Shown here in pieces: positions 1 to 8,923 of a stretch of DNA of 64,000 bases. The translations under genes and the position numbers were made by a program. Location: contig JACPDI010000010.1 of NCBI GenBank assembly GCA_016184105.1, forward strand, positions 111,820 through 175,819. The letters run 5' to 3'. Source of the stretch: Acidobacteriota bacterium (GTDB lineage Bacteria; Acidobacteriota; Vicinamibacteria; Vicinamibacterales; 2-12-FULL-66-21). How positions within the stretch are numbered: the first letter of the stretch is position 1; every line of letters starts with the position of its first letter. The notes beneath the pieces were generated by a model. That model saw only the letters and a program-made list of their open reading frames with translations. It was not told where the DNA came from and made no database searches.

Positions 1-1911
1 TGGCGCGCCAAGGTGCAGGAAGCCATCGTGGCGCTCAGGCTGGAGCACCGCCTCGCCAAACGCGACATTCTCGCGCTTTACCTGACGCTGGCGCCGTACG
101 GGAACCAGATCGGCGGAGCCGAGCGCGCCAGCCGCGCGTATTTCGCGCGCGATCCCGCCCAGCTCACGCCGGCGCAGGCCGCGTTCCTGGCCGCGCTGCC
201 GCAGCGCCCGTCTTCGTTCAACCCGTGGCGAGACGCGGGCAAAGCGCAGCCGCGCCAGCGCGCGATCCTGCGCCGCATGCAGGCGCTCGGCCTGCTCTCC
301 GCGGCTGACGCATCGCACGCGCTCGCCGAGCGCGTCACACCGCTGCGCCCCGGCGACGAATCGCCTGCGCCGCACTTCGTCGAGAACGTGCTCGCGTCGT
401 TCGGACGCGGCCGGCGCCCGGCGCGCATTCAGACGACGCTGGACATCGAGCTGCAGCGCGCGGTTCGAGGAATCATCGAAACGCGGCGCGACGACCTTCG
501 CGCCCACGGCGCGCATCACGTGGCCGTCGTCGTGCTCGACAACCGGAGCGGCGAGTGGCTGGCGTGGGAAGGGTCCGGCGACTACTTCGATCCGAACGGC
601 GGAACGATTGACGGCGCGCGCGTGCCGCGTCAACCCGGCTCGGCCCTGAAGCCGTTCACCTACGCGCTCGCCTTCGAAGAAGGATACAGCCCCGCGTCGG
701 TCCTGCCCGACGTTCCGTCCCACTTCCCGACGGCCGAGCCCGGCGTGTTCTACAGCCCGCGCAACTACGACGGCGAGTACCGCGGCCCGCTGCTCGCGCG
801 CGCGGCGCTTGCCGGCTCGGAGAACGTGCCGGCCGTCGCGTTGCTCTCGCGCCTCGGCGTCCCGTCGCTGCTGCGCCTGCTCCGGCGCGCGGGCGTGACA
901 ACGCTGGAGAAGGCCGGCGTGTATTACGGGCTCGGGCTGACGCTCGGAAATGCGGAGGTGCGGCTCGACGAGCTCGTCACGGCATACGCCGCGCTGGCGC
1001 GCGGCGGCGTTGGTGTATCGCCTGTGTCGGTGAAGGGCGCCCCGCGCGAGGGGAGGACAGAGGAGCGCCTCGTCTCGAACCGATCGGCCTACTGGGTGAC
1101 GGACATCCTCGCCGACGCGGACGCGCGCGAATACGTGTTCGGCCGCGGCGGCAGCCTCGAGTTTCCGTTCCCGGTGGCCGCCAAGACAGGCACGTCGCAG
1201 GCGTATCACGACAACTGGGCGATCGGCTACACGCGCGAGGTGACAGTGGGCGTGTGGGTCGGCAACTTCGATCGGACGCCGCTGAGAAACTCCTCGGGCG
1301 TGACCGGAGCGGGGCCGATCTTCCACGCGGTGATGCTTGCGGCGATGGAGCGGGTCGCGCCCGCGTCCGGCGCTGCTGCCGGCGGCGACACCTTCGAGAT
1401 CGTCGCGGCGCCTTCCGACGCGGAGCGCCGGACGATCTGCCTCGTGTCAGGGCTGGCGGCAACCGACTCGTGCCCGCGGCAGGCGCTGGAATCCGTGGCG
1501 CGCGAGGTCGTGCTGTCCCCCTGCTCGTGGCACCAGAAGAGCGCGGACGGCGTGGCCACCGTCTGGCCGGATGAATACCGCCGGTGGGCGCACGACCGGG
1601 GGTTGATCGAACCGGCGCCGCCGCGCCTGCGCACGATCGCGATCCGCCCGCGATCCGCCGCGCTCGAGATCCTGAACCCGCCGCAAGGGGCCATTTACCT
1701 CATCGATCCCACGCTGCGGCGCGGCTACCAGACGCTGCCGCTCCGCGCGTCCGGCACTCCAGGAGCGCTGAGGTGGATGGTGGACGGCCGGCACGTCGGG
1801 AGTGCGCCGCCGGAGGAGGCCGTGCAGTGGCCGCTCGCCGCCGGCGCTCATCGGATCGAGGTGACCGACGCGCGCGGCCGGCGTGCCGAGACCAGGATTA
1901 TCGTGCGGTAG
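1..1911 (+). CDS. pbpC: Penicillin-binding protein 1C, 5' end outside window
   Basis: Bifunctional peptidoglycan glycosyltransferase/transpeptidase of the PBP1C type, acting at the periplasmic face of the inner membrane. The reading frame is open from base 1, so the membrane anchor and the start of the glycosyltransferase domain lie upstream. Visible from the GTG at 13 (numbering from there): the end of the glycosyltransferase domain (residues 1-110, with YLTLAPYGNQIGG), then a transpeptidase domain with the three penicilloyl-serine motifs SALK (210-213, catalytic Ser210), SEN (269-271) and KTGT (391-394). The C-terminal 90 residues match the BiPBP_C domain typical of PBP1C. An alpha-2-macroglobulin gene is the usual partner upstream and would be outside the window. 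The 3' end overlaps the convergent xth gene by 14 bases. Confidence 0.93.
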   Translation, partial: WRAKVQEAIVALRLEHRLAKRDILALYLTLAPYGNQIGGAERASRAYFARDPAQLTPAQAAFLAALPQRPSSFNPWRDAGKAQPRQRAILRRMQALGLLSAADASHALAERVTPLRPGDESPAPHFVENVLASFGRGRRPARIQTTLDIELQRAVRGIIETRRDDLRAHGAHHVAVVVLDNRSGEWLAWEGSGDYFDPNGGTIDGARVPRQPGSALKPFTYALAFEEGYSPASVLPDVPSHFPTAEPGVFYSPRNYDGEYRGPLLARAALAGSENVPAVALLSRLGVPSLLRLLRRAGVTTLEKAGVYYGLGLTLGNAEVRLDELVTAYAALARGGVGVSPVSVKGAPREGRTEERLVSNRSAYWVTDILADADAREYVFGRGGSLEFPFPVAAKTGTSQAYHDNWAIGYTREVTVGVWVGNFDRTPLRNSSGVTGAGPIFHAVMLAAMERVAPASGAAAGGDTFEIVAAPSDAERRTICLVSGLAATDSCPRQALESVAREVVLSPCSWHQKSADGVATVWPDEYRRWAHDRGLIEPAPPRLRTIAIRPRSAALEILNPPQGAIYLIDPTLRRGYQTLPLRASGTPGALRWMVDGRHVGSAPPEEAVQWPLAAGAHRIEVTDARGRRAETRIIVR

Positions 1912-2662
1912 CACCGTCAAAGACCGCGACGAGCGGGGCGTGATCGCTCGTGCCGAACTCGCGCTGCGACTCGAACGTGCGCGCGCGCTCGCCGAGCGCC
2001 TGGCTGGCGAGGATGTAATCGATCCGCCAGCCGATATTCCGCTGCCGGAGGTTGCGCCACGGCGCCCACCACGTGAACAACGCCGCATCGTCCGGGTGGA
2101 GATGGCGCGCCACGTCCACGAGCCCCTGGTCGAGCAGGCGCGCGAAGAGCGCGCGCTCCTCGGGAAGCTGCCCGATCGCGCGCGGCTTGCGCTCCTTCGG
2201 GTGGACGTCGATCTCCGCGCGTGCGACGTTCAGGTCGCCGCAGATGATCACCGGCGCGCCGGTGGCGCGGAACGATCCCGCGTACGATTCCATCGCCTCC
2301 AGGAACCGCATCTTGCCGGGAAAGTCCTTTCCGCCATTGGGGACGTACACCGACGCGACGGTGAGCGTCCCCATCTGCGCCGTGACGACGCGGTTCTCGA
2401 GATCGAAGGGAGGATGGGAAAACGCCGGGCGCTCCGGGAACGTGGACTTGCGCACGTGCAGGCCGACGCCGGAGTACCCCTTCTCGCCGTGCCAGTAGCA
2501 CCAATAGCCTTCCAGCTCGCACAGCTCGGGCGCAAGCTGCGCTGGCGCGGCCTTGATCTCCTGCAGGCAGAAGACGTCCGGCTGCTCGCGCGCGATCCAC
2601 TCGTGGACCTGCGCCGCGCGGGCGCGGATGCCGTTGACGTTCCAGGTGGCGATCTTCAGCAC
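1898..2662 (-). CDS. xth: Exodeoxyribonuclease III
   Basis: AP endonuclease and 3'-5' exonuclease of base-excision repair, cytoplasmic. The 254-residue length fits the family. Motifs in order are WNVNGIRA near the start, LQEIKA (catalytic Glu), GYSGVGL, SVYVPNGG, GDLNVARAEIDVH, and the C-terminal TSDHAPL with the catalytic Asp-His pair. The frame is open 52 codons further upstream, but that extension has no similarity to the family; the GTG at 2662 gives the usual N-terminus VLKIATWNVNG. The gene is convergent with pbpC and divergent from pepT, so it is probably transcribed alone. Confidence 0.94.
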   Translation of the reverse strand: MLKIATWNVNGIRARAAQVHEWIAREQPDVFCLQEIKAAPAQLAPELCELEGYWCYWHGEKGYSGVGLHVRKSTFPERPAFSHPPFDLENRVVTAQMGTLTVASVYVPNGGKDFPGKMRFLEAMESYAGSFRATGAPVIICGDLNVARAEIDVHPKERKPRAIGQLPEERALFARLLDQGLVDVARHLHPDDAALFTWWAPWRNLRQRNIGWRIDYILASQALGERARTFESQREFGTSDHAPLVAVFDGATAR

Positions 2663-2760
2663 TCGCTGAATTGTACCGCGCGTCACCGCGGAATCCGCAG
2701 AACCCGCAGAAACCTCCTTGTCAAAGAAGTGGAACCCGAACGAGGTTATGCTGGAACGTG

Positions 2761-4002
2761 ATGAGCGCGCGCGCGGTCGATCGCTTCCTGCGCTACGTGC
2801 GCGTGGACACACAATCACACGAAGCCTCGGGCACGTCGCCGAGCACGTCCGGACAGCTCACGCTGCTCACGATGCTGCGCGACGAGCTGCGCGAAATGGG
2901 CGCAACGGACGTCACGCTGGACCAGCACGGCTACGTGATGGCGAGGCTGCCGGCCACCGCGCCCGGCGGAGACGAGGTGCCGATTGTCGGCTTTCTGGCG
3001 CACGTGGACACTTCGCCGGAGATGAGCGGCAGGGACGTCAAGCCGATCGTTCACGCGGCGTACGACGGCCGCGACCTCCTGTTTCCTGACGATCCCGCGC
3101 TGGTGCTGCGCAGCTCCGATCATCCGGAGCTCAGCACCTGCCTCGGCCACGACATCGTCACCGCGTCTGGCCTGACGTTGCTCGGCGCCGATGACAAAGC
3201 AGGCGTCGCCGAGATCATGGCTGCCGCGGCGCACCTGCTCGCCCATCCCGAGATTCCGCACGGCCGGGTGCGGATCGCCTTTACACCGGATGAAGAGATC
3301 GGACGCGGCACCGCGCACTTCGATGTCGCCGCGTTTGGCGCGGCAGTCGCGTATACGCTGGATGGCGGCGCGCGCGGGGAGTTGGAGTTCGAGAGCTTTT
3401 CCGCCGACGCCATGACGGTCGTGTTCCACGGGTTCAACACGCATCCGGGCTACGCGAAGGGGAAGATGGTCAACGCGCTCAGGGCCGCGGGCGCATTCCT
3501 GGCCGGACTTCCGCAGGATCGTCTCTCGCCGGAGACGACCGGCGGCTACGAAGGGTACGTGCATCCGTACGTCATCGACGGCGGCGTCGAGCGCGTGCGC
3601 GTGCGCGTGCTGCTGAGGGACTTCGACACGCGCGCCCTCGCCGGGCACCGTGCGCTGGTGGAGCGCGCGGCCCACGCCGCGGCGGCGCGCGTTCCCGGCG
3701 TGCGCGTGGAGATCGCCGTCGAGGAGTCGTACCGCAACATGCGGGAGGTGCTGGAGCATCACCCGCGCGCGGTGGAGAGCGCGAAGGAAGCCATCCGACG
3801 CGCCGGGCTCGAGCCGGTGATGAAGCCGATCCGCGGCGGGACGGATGGATCGCGACTTTCATTCATGGGACTGCCGACGCCGAATCTCTTTGCGGGGGAG
3901 CACAACTTCCACTCGCGGCTCGAGTGGGTGTCCGCGCAGGACATGGACACGGCGGTGGAGGTGATCGTCCACCTGTGCCAGATTCTGGCGGAGCCCGCCT
4001 GA
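2761..4002 (+). CDS. pepT: Peptidase T (tripeptide aminopeptidase)
   Basis: Cytoplasmic M20-family zinc aminopeptidase that releases the N-terminal residue of tripeptides. The ATG at 2761 gives 413 residues, normal for PepT (about 410), with the family N-terminus RFLRYVRVDTQS. Zinc-ligand motifs: HVDTSPEMSG, LLGADDKAG, TPDEEIGRGT (catalytic Glu) and the C-terminal GEHNFHSRLEW. The dimerisation domain contains FHGFNTHPGYAKGKM. The stop codon overlaps the start of the following metallopeptidase gene by one base (TGATG), so the two are translationally coupled. Confidence 0.95.
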   Translation: MSARAVDRFLRYVRVDTQSHEASGTSPSTSGQLTLLTMLRDELREMGATDVTLDQHGYVMARLPATAPGGDEVPIVGFLAHVDTSPEMSGRDVKPIVHAAYDGRDLLFPDDPALVLRSSDHPELSTCLGHDIVTASGLTLLGADDKAGVAEIMAAAAHLLAHPEIPHGRVRIAFTPDEEIGRGTAHFDVAAFGAAVAYTLDGGARGELEFESFSADAMTVVFHGFNTHPGYAKGKMVNALRAAGAFLAGLPQDRLSPETTGGYEGYVHPYVIDGGVERVRVRVLLRDFDTRALAGHRALVERAAHAAAARVPGVRVEIAVEESYRNMREVLEHHPRAVESAKEAIRRAGLEPVMKPIRGGTDGSRLSFMGLPTPNLFAGEHNFHSRLEWVSAQDMDTAVEVIVHLCQILAEPA

Positions 4003-4604
4003 TGCCGTTCGCGCTGCCGTTTCGGGAGAAACCGGCGGCCGACAGGCCGCGCCCCGTGCGGGTGGGGGGCCGCGTGCATCTCGTCAGGTTCGTGCGCGTC
4101 CGTCGCGCGCGCCGCTACGTCATGCGGATGAAGCCGGACGGCACGCTGCGCGTGGCGGTCCCCCCGTTCGGAAGCCTGGGGGACGCGGCGGCGTTCGTGC
4201 AGTCGCAGCGGGAATGGATCGAGCGGGAACGCGCGAGGGTGCTGCGCGCCGCCGCCGCGCAGCCGCCGCGCGACGAGATCGCGGCGCTGCGTCGTCGCGC
4301 AAAGCGCGAGCTGCCTCCCCGGCTGCTGGTGCTGGCGCGGGAGCACGGGTTCACCGTGGAACGCGTCAGCGTCCGGAACCAGCGCACGCTGTGGGGATCG
4401 TGCTGCCGCCGCAAGGCGTCGATCTCGCTCAACTGGCGCCTGATCCGGATGCCGGACGAGGTGCGCGACTACATCCTGCTTCACGAGCTGGCGCACCTGC
4501 GGCACGCGAGCCACTCGCGGCAGTACTGGAGGCTGGTCGCATCGATCTGCCCGTGGTATCGCGACGCGCACCGCTGGCTGCGCCGTCACGGCTCGCTGCT
4601 GTAG
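4002..4604 (+). CDS. YgjP-like metal-dependent hydrolase (DUF45)
   Basis: 200-residue cytoplasmic protein of the YgjP/DUF45 family, a minimal zinc metallopeptidase fold related to WLM and SprT proteins. The signature block is WGSCCRRKASISLNWRL, followed by the zinc-binding helix HELAH and a third ligand in the region HASHSRQYW. The natural substrate of this family is not established. It follows pepT with a one-base overlap, which hints at a shared role in peptide turnover (inference). The ATG at 4002 was chosen because of this coupling; an upstream extension of the frame would lie inside pepT. Confidence 0.88.
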   Translation: MPFALPFREKPAADRPRPVRVGGRVHLVRFVRVRRARRYVMRMKPDGTLRVAVPPFGSLGDAAAFVQSQREWIERERARVLRAAAAQPPRDEIAALRRRAKRELPPRLLVLAREHGFTVERVSVRNQRTLWGSCCRRKASISLNWRLIRMPDEVRDYILLHELAHLRHASHSRQYWRLVASICPWYRDAHRWLRRHGSLL

Positions 4605-4670
4605 CCCCGGACGCTTCACGAGCCAAGAGTTCTGCGTGTTCTGCGGCTTCAGCGGTGGTAGTGTACGGAC

Positions 4671-6728
4671 ATGCGTGTCAAAGGAATCGTTCTTGCGCCC
4701 GCAATCATCGTTGCTATCACCAATCTCGCGGGCGCCCAGCAGGCGGGGCGGCCGATGGCCATCGAGGAGCTGATCACCGCCGTTCGCGTGAGCGAGCCGC
4801 AGCTCTCGCCGGACGGCAAGACGGTGGCCTACGTTCGGACCGTCACCGACGGCAAGACTGGCCGCCGTAACGCCGACATCTGGTCTGTCCCCGCCGACGG
4901 CGCCGGAGAACCCAAACTCCTCATCGGCGGGGACAAAGGCGAGACGACCCCGCGGTTCCTGCCGGACGGAAAGCGTATCGCGTTCATCTCAACCCGCGAC
5001 GGCGCGCCGCAAATCTACACGGCGGACATGGACGGCGGCGACGTGAAGGCCATCACGAAGCTCGCCGCCGGAGCCCAGAGCCCCTACGCGATCTCGGCGG
5101 ACGGCGCCAAAGTGGCGTTCGTATCCGACGTCTATCCCGAGTGTCCAGACGAGGCGTGCAACAAGCAGCGCGCGGAAGAGGCCGAGAAGAGCCCCGTGAA
5201 AGTACACCGCATCACGCGCCTCCTGTTCCGCCACTGGGCGGAATGGCGCGAGAACGTGCGCCATCACATCTTCGTCACCGATATCGCGTCCGGAGATACC
5301 CGGGATCTGACACCCGGCGACTTCGACTCGCCGCCGTATTTCTACGAGGACGGCGCGCTGGCCTTCTCGCCGGACGGCAAGGAAATCGCGTTCGCGTCCA
5401 ACCGCGAAGGAAAGGACGCCGAGGCCTGGACGACGAACCAGGACATCTTCGTCGTGCCGGTCGCGGGCGGCGAAGCGAAGCGGGTGACTGGCGGCAAGGG
5501 TTACGACGTGCAGCCCGTCTACTCGCCGGACGGCAAGGCCATCGTCGTCCGCTCGCAGCGGCGCGCCGGGTTCGAGGCGGACCGCTGGTACCTCGTCGCG
5601 TTCGATCGTGCCACCGGCCAGCACCGCCCCGTGTTCGACACGCCCGATCTCTCGGTGGGCGATTTCGCGTTCGGCCGCGACGGCCAATCGATCTTCTTCA
5701 CGGCCGCCGATCGCGGCGTGGAAAACCTCTATTCGGTTACGTATCCCGCCGGCACGCCGAGGGTGGTTGCCAGGGGGGGCGCGGTCGGTTCCTTCGAGCC
5801 CGGGGAGGGGTTTGTGGTGTTCGCGCGCAGCTCGCTCGCCTCGCCGCCCGACGTGTTCCGCGTGGAGCTGGCGAGCGGCGCAGAGAAGCGCCTGACCAGC
5901 GAGAACCAGGGCTGGTTGAAGGATGTGGCGTTCACGCCGGCCGAGAGCAAGACCGTGGCGGGCGCGGGCGGCACGCCGGTGCAGTACTGGCTGATCAAGC
6001 CGCCGCACTTCGACGCCGCGCGCAGGTACCCGGTGGTCTTCATGATTCACGGCGGGCCGCAGGGCGCGTGGGAAGACGCGTGGTCGTACCGCTGGAACCC
6101 GCAGCTCTGGGCGGCCCAGGGCTACGTGATTGCCGCGCCCAACCCGCGCGGCTCGACCGGCTTCGGGCAGAAGTTCGTCGACGAGATCTCGCAGGACTGG
6201 GGCGGGAAAGTCATGACGGACCTCGACGCCGTGTTTGCCGAGGTCGCGCGCCTGCCGTACGCGGATTCGCAGCGGATGGGCATCGCGGGCGCGAGCTACG
6301 GCGGCTACGCGGTGAACTGGATCGCCGGCCACACCGATCGGTTCAAGGCCGCCGTGTCGCACGACGGCGTCTTCAACCTCGAGTCGATGTCGCTCGCCAC
6401 CGAGGAGCTGTGGTTCCCCGAGTGGGAGTTCGGCGGCCCAGCCACCTCTGCCGCCGCGCGCGCGAACTTCGCGAAGTGGTCGCCGCACCTGTTCGCGCAG
6501 AACATCAAGACGCCGATGCTGGTGATTACCAACGAGCTGGACTACCGCGTCCCGGTGGATCAGGGCATCCAGTTGTTTACGGCGCTCCGCCGCCAGGGGG
6601 TGCCGAGCGAGATGCTCATCTTTCCCGATGAAGGGCACTGGGTCCTGAAGGCCCTCAACAGCCGCGTCTGGCACGAGGCCGTGTTCGGCTGGCTGCAGAA
6701 GTACCTTGCGCCTGCTCCACGTCGCTGA
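4671..6728 (+). CDS. Secreted S9 family prolyl oligopeptidase
   Basis: 685-residue serine peptidase of the S9 acylaminoacyl/dipeptidyl peptidase group. An N-terminal signal peptide (residues 1 to about 22, ending AGA) predicts export. Residues about 30-400 form a TolB/PD40-like beta-propeller with repeated SPDGK turns. The C-terminal alpha/beta hydrolase domain carries the nucleophile motif GASYGG (Ser542), Asp624 in NELDYRVP and His656 in DEGHWV. Secreted S9 peptidases are abundant in Acidobacteriota and are thought to feed amino-acid uptake. Its last 23 bases overlap the start of the methyltransferase gene. Confidence 0.93.
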   Translation: MRVKGIVLAPAIIVAITNLAGAQQAGRPMAIEELITAVRVSEPQLSPDGKTVAYVRTVTDGKTGRRNADIWSVPADGAGEPKLLIGGDKGETTPRFLPDGKRIAFISTRDGAPQIYTADMDGGDVKAITKLAAGAQSPYAISADGAKVAFVSDVYPECPDEACNKQRAEEAEKSPVKVHRITRLLFRHWAEWRENVRHHIFVTDIASGDTRDLTPGDFDSPPYFYEDGALAFSPDGKEIAFASNREGKDAEAWTTNQDIFVVPVAGGEAKRVTGGKGYDVQPVYSPDGKAIVVRSQRRAGFEADRWYLVAFDRATGQHRPVFDTPDLSVGDFAFGRDGQSIFFTAADRGVENLYSVTYPAGTPRVVARGGAVGSFEPGEGFVVFARSSLASPPDVFRVELASGAEKRLTSENQGWLKDVAFTPAESKTVAGAGGTPVQYWLIKPPHFDAARRYPVVFMIHGGPQGAWEDAWSYRWNPQLWAAQGYVIAAPNPRGSTGFGQKFVDEISQDWGGKVMTDLDAVFAEVARLPYADSQRMGIAGASYGGYAVNWIAGHTDRFKAAVSHDGVFNLESMSLATEELWFPEWEFGGPATSAAARANFAKWSPHLFAQNIKTPMLVITNELDYRVPVDQGIQLFTALRRQGVPSEMLIFPDEGHWVLKALNSRVWHEAVFGWLQKYLAPAPRR

Positions 6729-7500
6729 TCCCGAAGACCCGCGCGTCGCGCTCTATCGCGGCGTGCGCGACCCCGAGCTGCTGCGCGACCACGGCGTGTT
6801 CATCGCCGAAGGGCGGCTGGTCGTGCAGCGGCTCATCGAGCAGTCCCCGTTCCGCGTCCGCTCCGTCCTCGTCACGCCGCCCGCGCTCACCGCGCTGGCC
6901 GCCACACTGGCCTCGTCGCCCGCCGACGTCTTCACGGTTTCCCTGGACGTGATGGCGTTGATCACCACCTACAACGTGCACCGCGGCTGCCTGGCGATTG
7001 CCGAGCGCGCGGCGGCCGCAACGCTGGACGCGCTGCTCGCGTCGCGAGGACCGCTCGTCGTGCTCGAAAACGTGGGAAACCCGGACAACGTGGGGGGCAC
7101 GTTCCGAAACGCGGCGGCGTTCGGTGCGTCAGGCGTCGTGCTGTCGCCGGGCTGCAGCGATCCGCTCTACCGAAAGGCGATACGCACGTCGATGGCGGCA
7201 ACCCTGACGACGCCGTTCGTCGTTGCGGAGCCGTGGCCCGAGAGCGTGGAGCGCCTGCGCCTGGCGGGGTGGAAGGTGATCGCGCTGTCGCCCGGCGCGG
7301 ACCGCGAGCTGGCGGACGTTGCGCGAGGGGTCGGATCCACTCACACCGCGCTGCTCCTCGGCCACGAAGGGGAAGGGCTGTCGGTCGATGCGGCGCGCCT
7401 CGCCACGCACCACGCGCGGATCCCGATGGCGGCGGGCGCCGACTCGCTCAACGTGGCAACGGCGGCCGCCGTGGCGCTCTACGAACTGCGGACGATCTGA
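6706..7500 (+). CDS. SpoU/TrmH family RNA 2'-O-methyltransferase
   Basis: 264-residue SPOUT methyltransferase predicted to methylate a ribose in rRNA or tRNA using S-adenosylmethionine. The N-terminal substrate-binding domain has the pattern FIAEGRLVVQRL. The three SpoU motifs are present: ENVGNPDNVGGTFRNA (motif 1), ALLLGHEGEGLS (motif 2) and IPMAAGADSLNVATAAAV (motif 3, the SAM knot). A TTG at 6706 is the most likely start because the family begins with a similar leader (HVADPEDPRVALY). Overlap with the S9 peptidase gene implies read-through transcription. The exact target nucleotide cannot be told from sequence. Confidence 0.88.
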   Translation: MRLLHVADPEDPRVALYRGVRDPELLRDHGVFIAEGRLVVQRLIEQSPFRVRSVLVTPPALTALAATLASSPADVFTVSLDVMALITTYNVHRGCLAIAERAAAATLDALLASRGPLVVLENVGNPDNVGGTFRNAAAFGASGVVLSPGCSDPLYRKAIRTSMAATLTTPFVVAEPWPESVERLRLAGWKVIALSPGADRELADVARGVGSTHTALLLGHEGEGLSVDAARLATHHARIPMAAGADSLNVATAAAVALYELRTI

Positions 7501-7531
7501 CCGGGATGGCTATCGTCCTCAAGCGACGCGC

Positions 7532-8794
7532 TCAGCTGACGAGCGCACTCGCGTTCGCAGCAGAGAAGCTCCGGACATCATCCGTCAGGCGGGCATCATC
7601 ACTTGCCCGCTGCCAGAACTCGGACGCCGCCGCGCGGGCGTCATCCCACACGTCCAGCGTATCGGCTGTGGCGTGCGGTGGCGCAAAGGTGCGAGGCGGC
7701 ACCTGGCCATCGGCCGTTGGCGCGTACAACATCGATACCTGATCGAACGCCGGCGCAAGCCGCAGACTGACACCCTCCACAAAAAAGACGACGTTGTACG
7801 GATGCCGATCCGTATTCGCGATGAGCGCCCCAAACGCATCGAGCCACTGGAGGCGACGGGCATCTTCGCTGGACAGGCGCCCAGCGTGTCTCAGCAGCAC
7901 AGCCGCCCGAGCCCATGGGTCCGCGGGATCCTCTTGAACCGCCGCCAAGCTCAATACAGCCACACGGCCCCTGACTCCGACGCGATCGAACCGGTCGCTC
8001 TCGAGGAAGCAGTGCGAATCGGTTTCGACAATGCGTGTCAGGGCTGCGGGCACGCCGCGCGAAGACACCACGTTCAGCGCGAGCGCCTCGAGCACAAGGA
8101 GATCGCACCAGCGCCGGGCCACTCCGTCGCCTGCGCCGCCGCGGGCGGCGAACTTGACAAGTACGTGACGTCCATCAACGAACGCCCCGAACTTGGGACG
8201 CTCGCCGCCCGCAGATGATCCCGGGGGATGTCCTGCGATCGTCGCCTCGGCCACATCCGGATACTCGTTGCGCGGCCTGGCGGGAATGTCGAGCGCCTGC
8301 CAGCGAGCAAACGATTCTTCACCAACGATGAGATTGCCAGGCAAGTCCTCACCACGTCGCGACATGGCAAGCAGTACGTGGTGATCGGACCAATCCACCA
8401 GGCGCGCCGGCAGCCGCAGGTCGGCGTGAATCGCGGCAACGTGTCGTCCGAGGAATCCCGAGGGGCGTGCGTCCGCGAGCTCAATCGGAAGCCCGTTCGA
8501 CACCGTGCCCATCGGCATCCATACCGTCTGCCGCGCCGCCAGGGTGAGGAGTTCGCCTGCCGACCGAGCGGCTCCGTCTTCCAAGATCCGGAACACGGGA
8601 AAACGCGACGTATCAAGAGCTGGCCATGTTTGACGCAACCCATAGCGCGTGGCACGGCCCCGGCCGATTGGGACGACGTCGGGCCCGGCTTCCCGTATTC
8701 CACGCATCAGGGTGGCCGGAGAAACGCCGAGTCTCTGCCGAAGCTCCGCCGCGTGAACGACTCCCCGACTGAGCTCGGTCGCAATTACGCCCAT
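7532..8794 (-). CDS. yjjJ: HipA-family kinase of the YjjJ type
   Basis: 420-residue protein resembling the HipA-like toxin YjjJ. Unlike classical HipA it has its own N-terminal helix-turn-helix (residues about 13-55, AELRQRLGVSPATLMR), so it needs no separate HipB. Kinase features: glycine-rich SSAGGERPKF (193-202), lysine region VLVKFA (211-216), the catalytic loop ANTDRHPYN (326-334, Asp329, Asn334), and the metal-binding Asp351 in APAFDQV. HipA kinases phosphorylate aminoacyl-tRNA synthetases and cause growth arrest; the target of this one is unknown. It is a lone gene behind an unusually AT-rich upstream region, suggesting transfer and self-regulation through its own HTH. Confidence 0.85.
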   Translation of the reverse strand: MGVIATELSRGVVHAAELRQRLGVSPATLMRGIREAGPDVVPIGRGRATRYGLRQTWPALDTSRFPVFRILEDGAARSAGELLTLAARQTVWMPMGTVSNGLPIELADARPSGFLGRHVAAIHADLRLPARLVDWSDHHVLLAMSRRGEDLPGNLIVGEESFARWQALDIPARPRNEYPDVAEATIAGHPPGSSAGGERPKFGAFVDGRHVLVKFAARGGAGDGVARRWCDLLVLEALALNVVSSRGVPAALTRIVETDSHCFLESDRFDRVGVRGRVAVLSLAAVQEDPADPWARAAVLLRHAGRLSSEDARRLQWLDAFGALIANTDRHPYNVVFFVEGVSLRLAPAFDQVSMLYAPTADGQVPPRTFAPPHATADTLDVWDDARAAASEFWQRASDDARLTDDVRSFSAANASALVS

Positions 8795-8900
8795 GATTTG
8801 AAATGATTATATCGCGACACTATTGTCACAAATACCGCTAAAAATGCGTATTATGTCGATATTGTGAAATCAAATACGAAATTATTTATGAAACTATTAT
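8795..8900. promoter_or_regulatory. AT-rich upstream region of the YjjJ-type HipA gene
   Basis: This stretch is far more AT-rich than its surroundings. It contains GACA-CTAT-TGTC (8816-8827), a short perfect inverted repeat, and a related TGTCGATATTGTGA about 25 bases further on. It lies directly upstream of the minus-strand hipA-like gene, so it most likely holds the promoter and operator bound by that protein's own HTH. No single -10/-35 pair stands out. Confidence 0.45.
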
Positions 8901-8918
8901 ATGCCTGAGGTCAGGCAT
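8901..8918 (-). terminator. Hairpin after gph
   Basis: A perfect inverted repeat ATGCCTGA-GG-TCAGGCAT lies 5 bases past the stop of the minus-strand gph gene. On that strand it is followed by a mixed A/T tract rather than a clean T run, so it is a weak candidate intrinsic terminator that would also shield the hipA-like promoter. Confidence 0.5.
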
Positions 8919-8923
8919 CGGCC

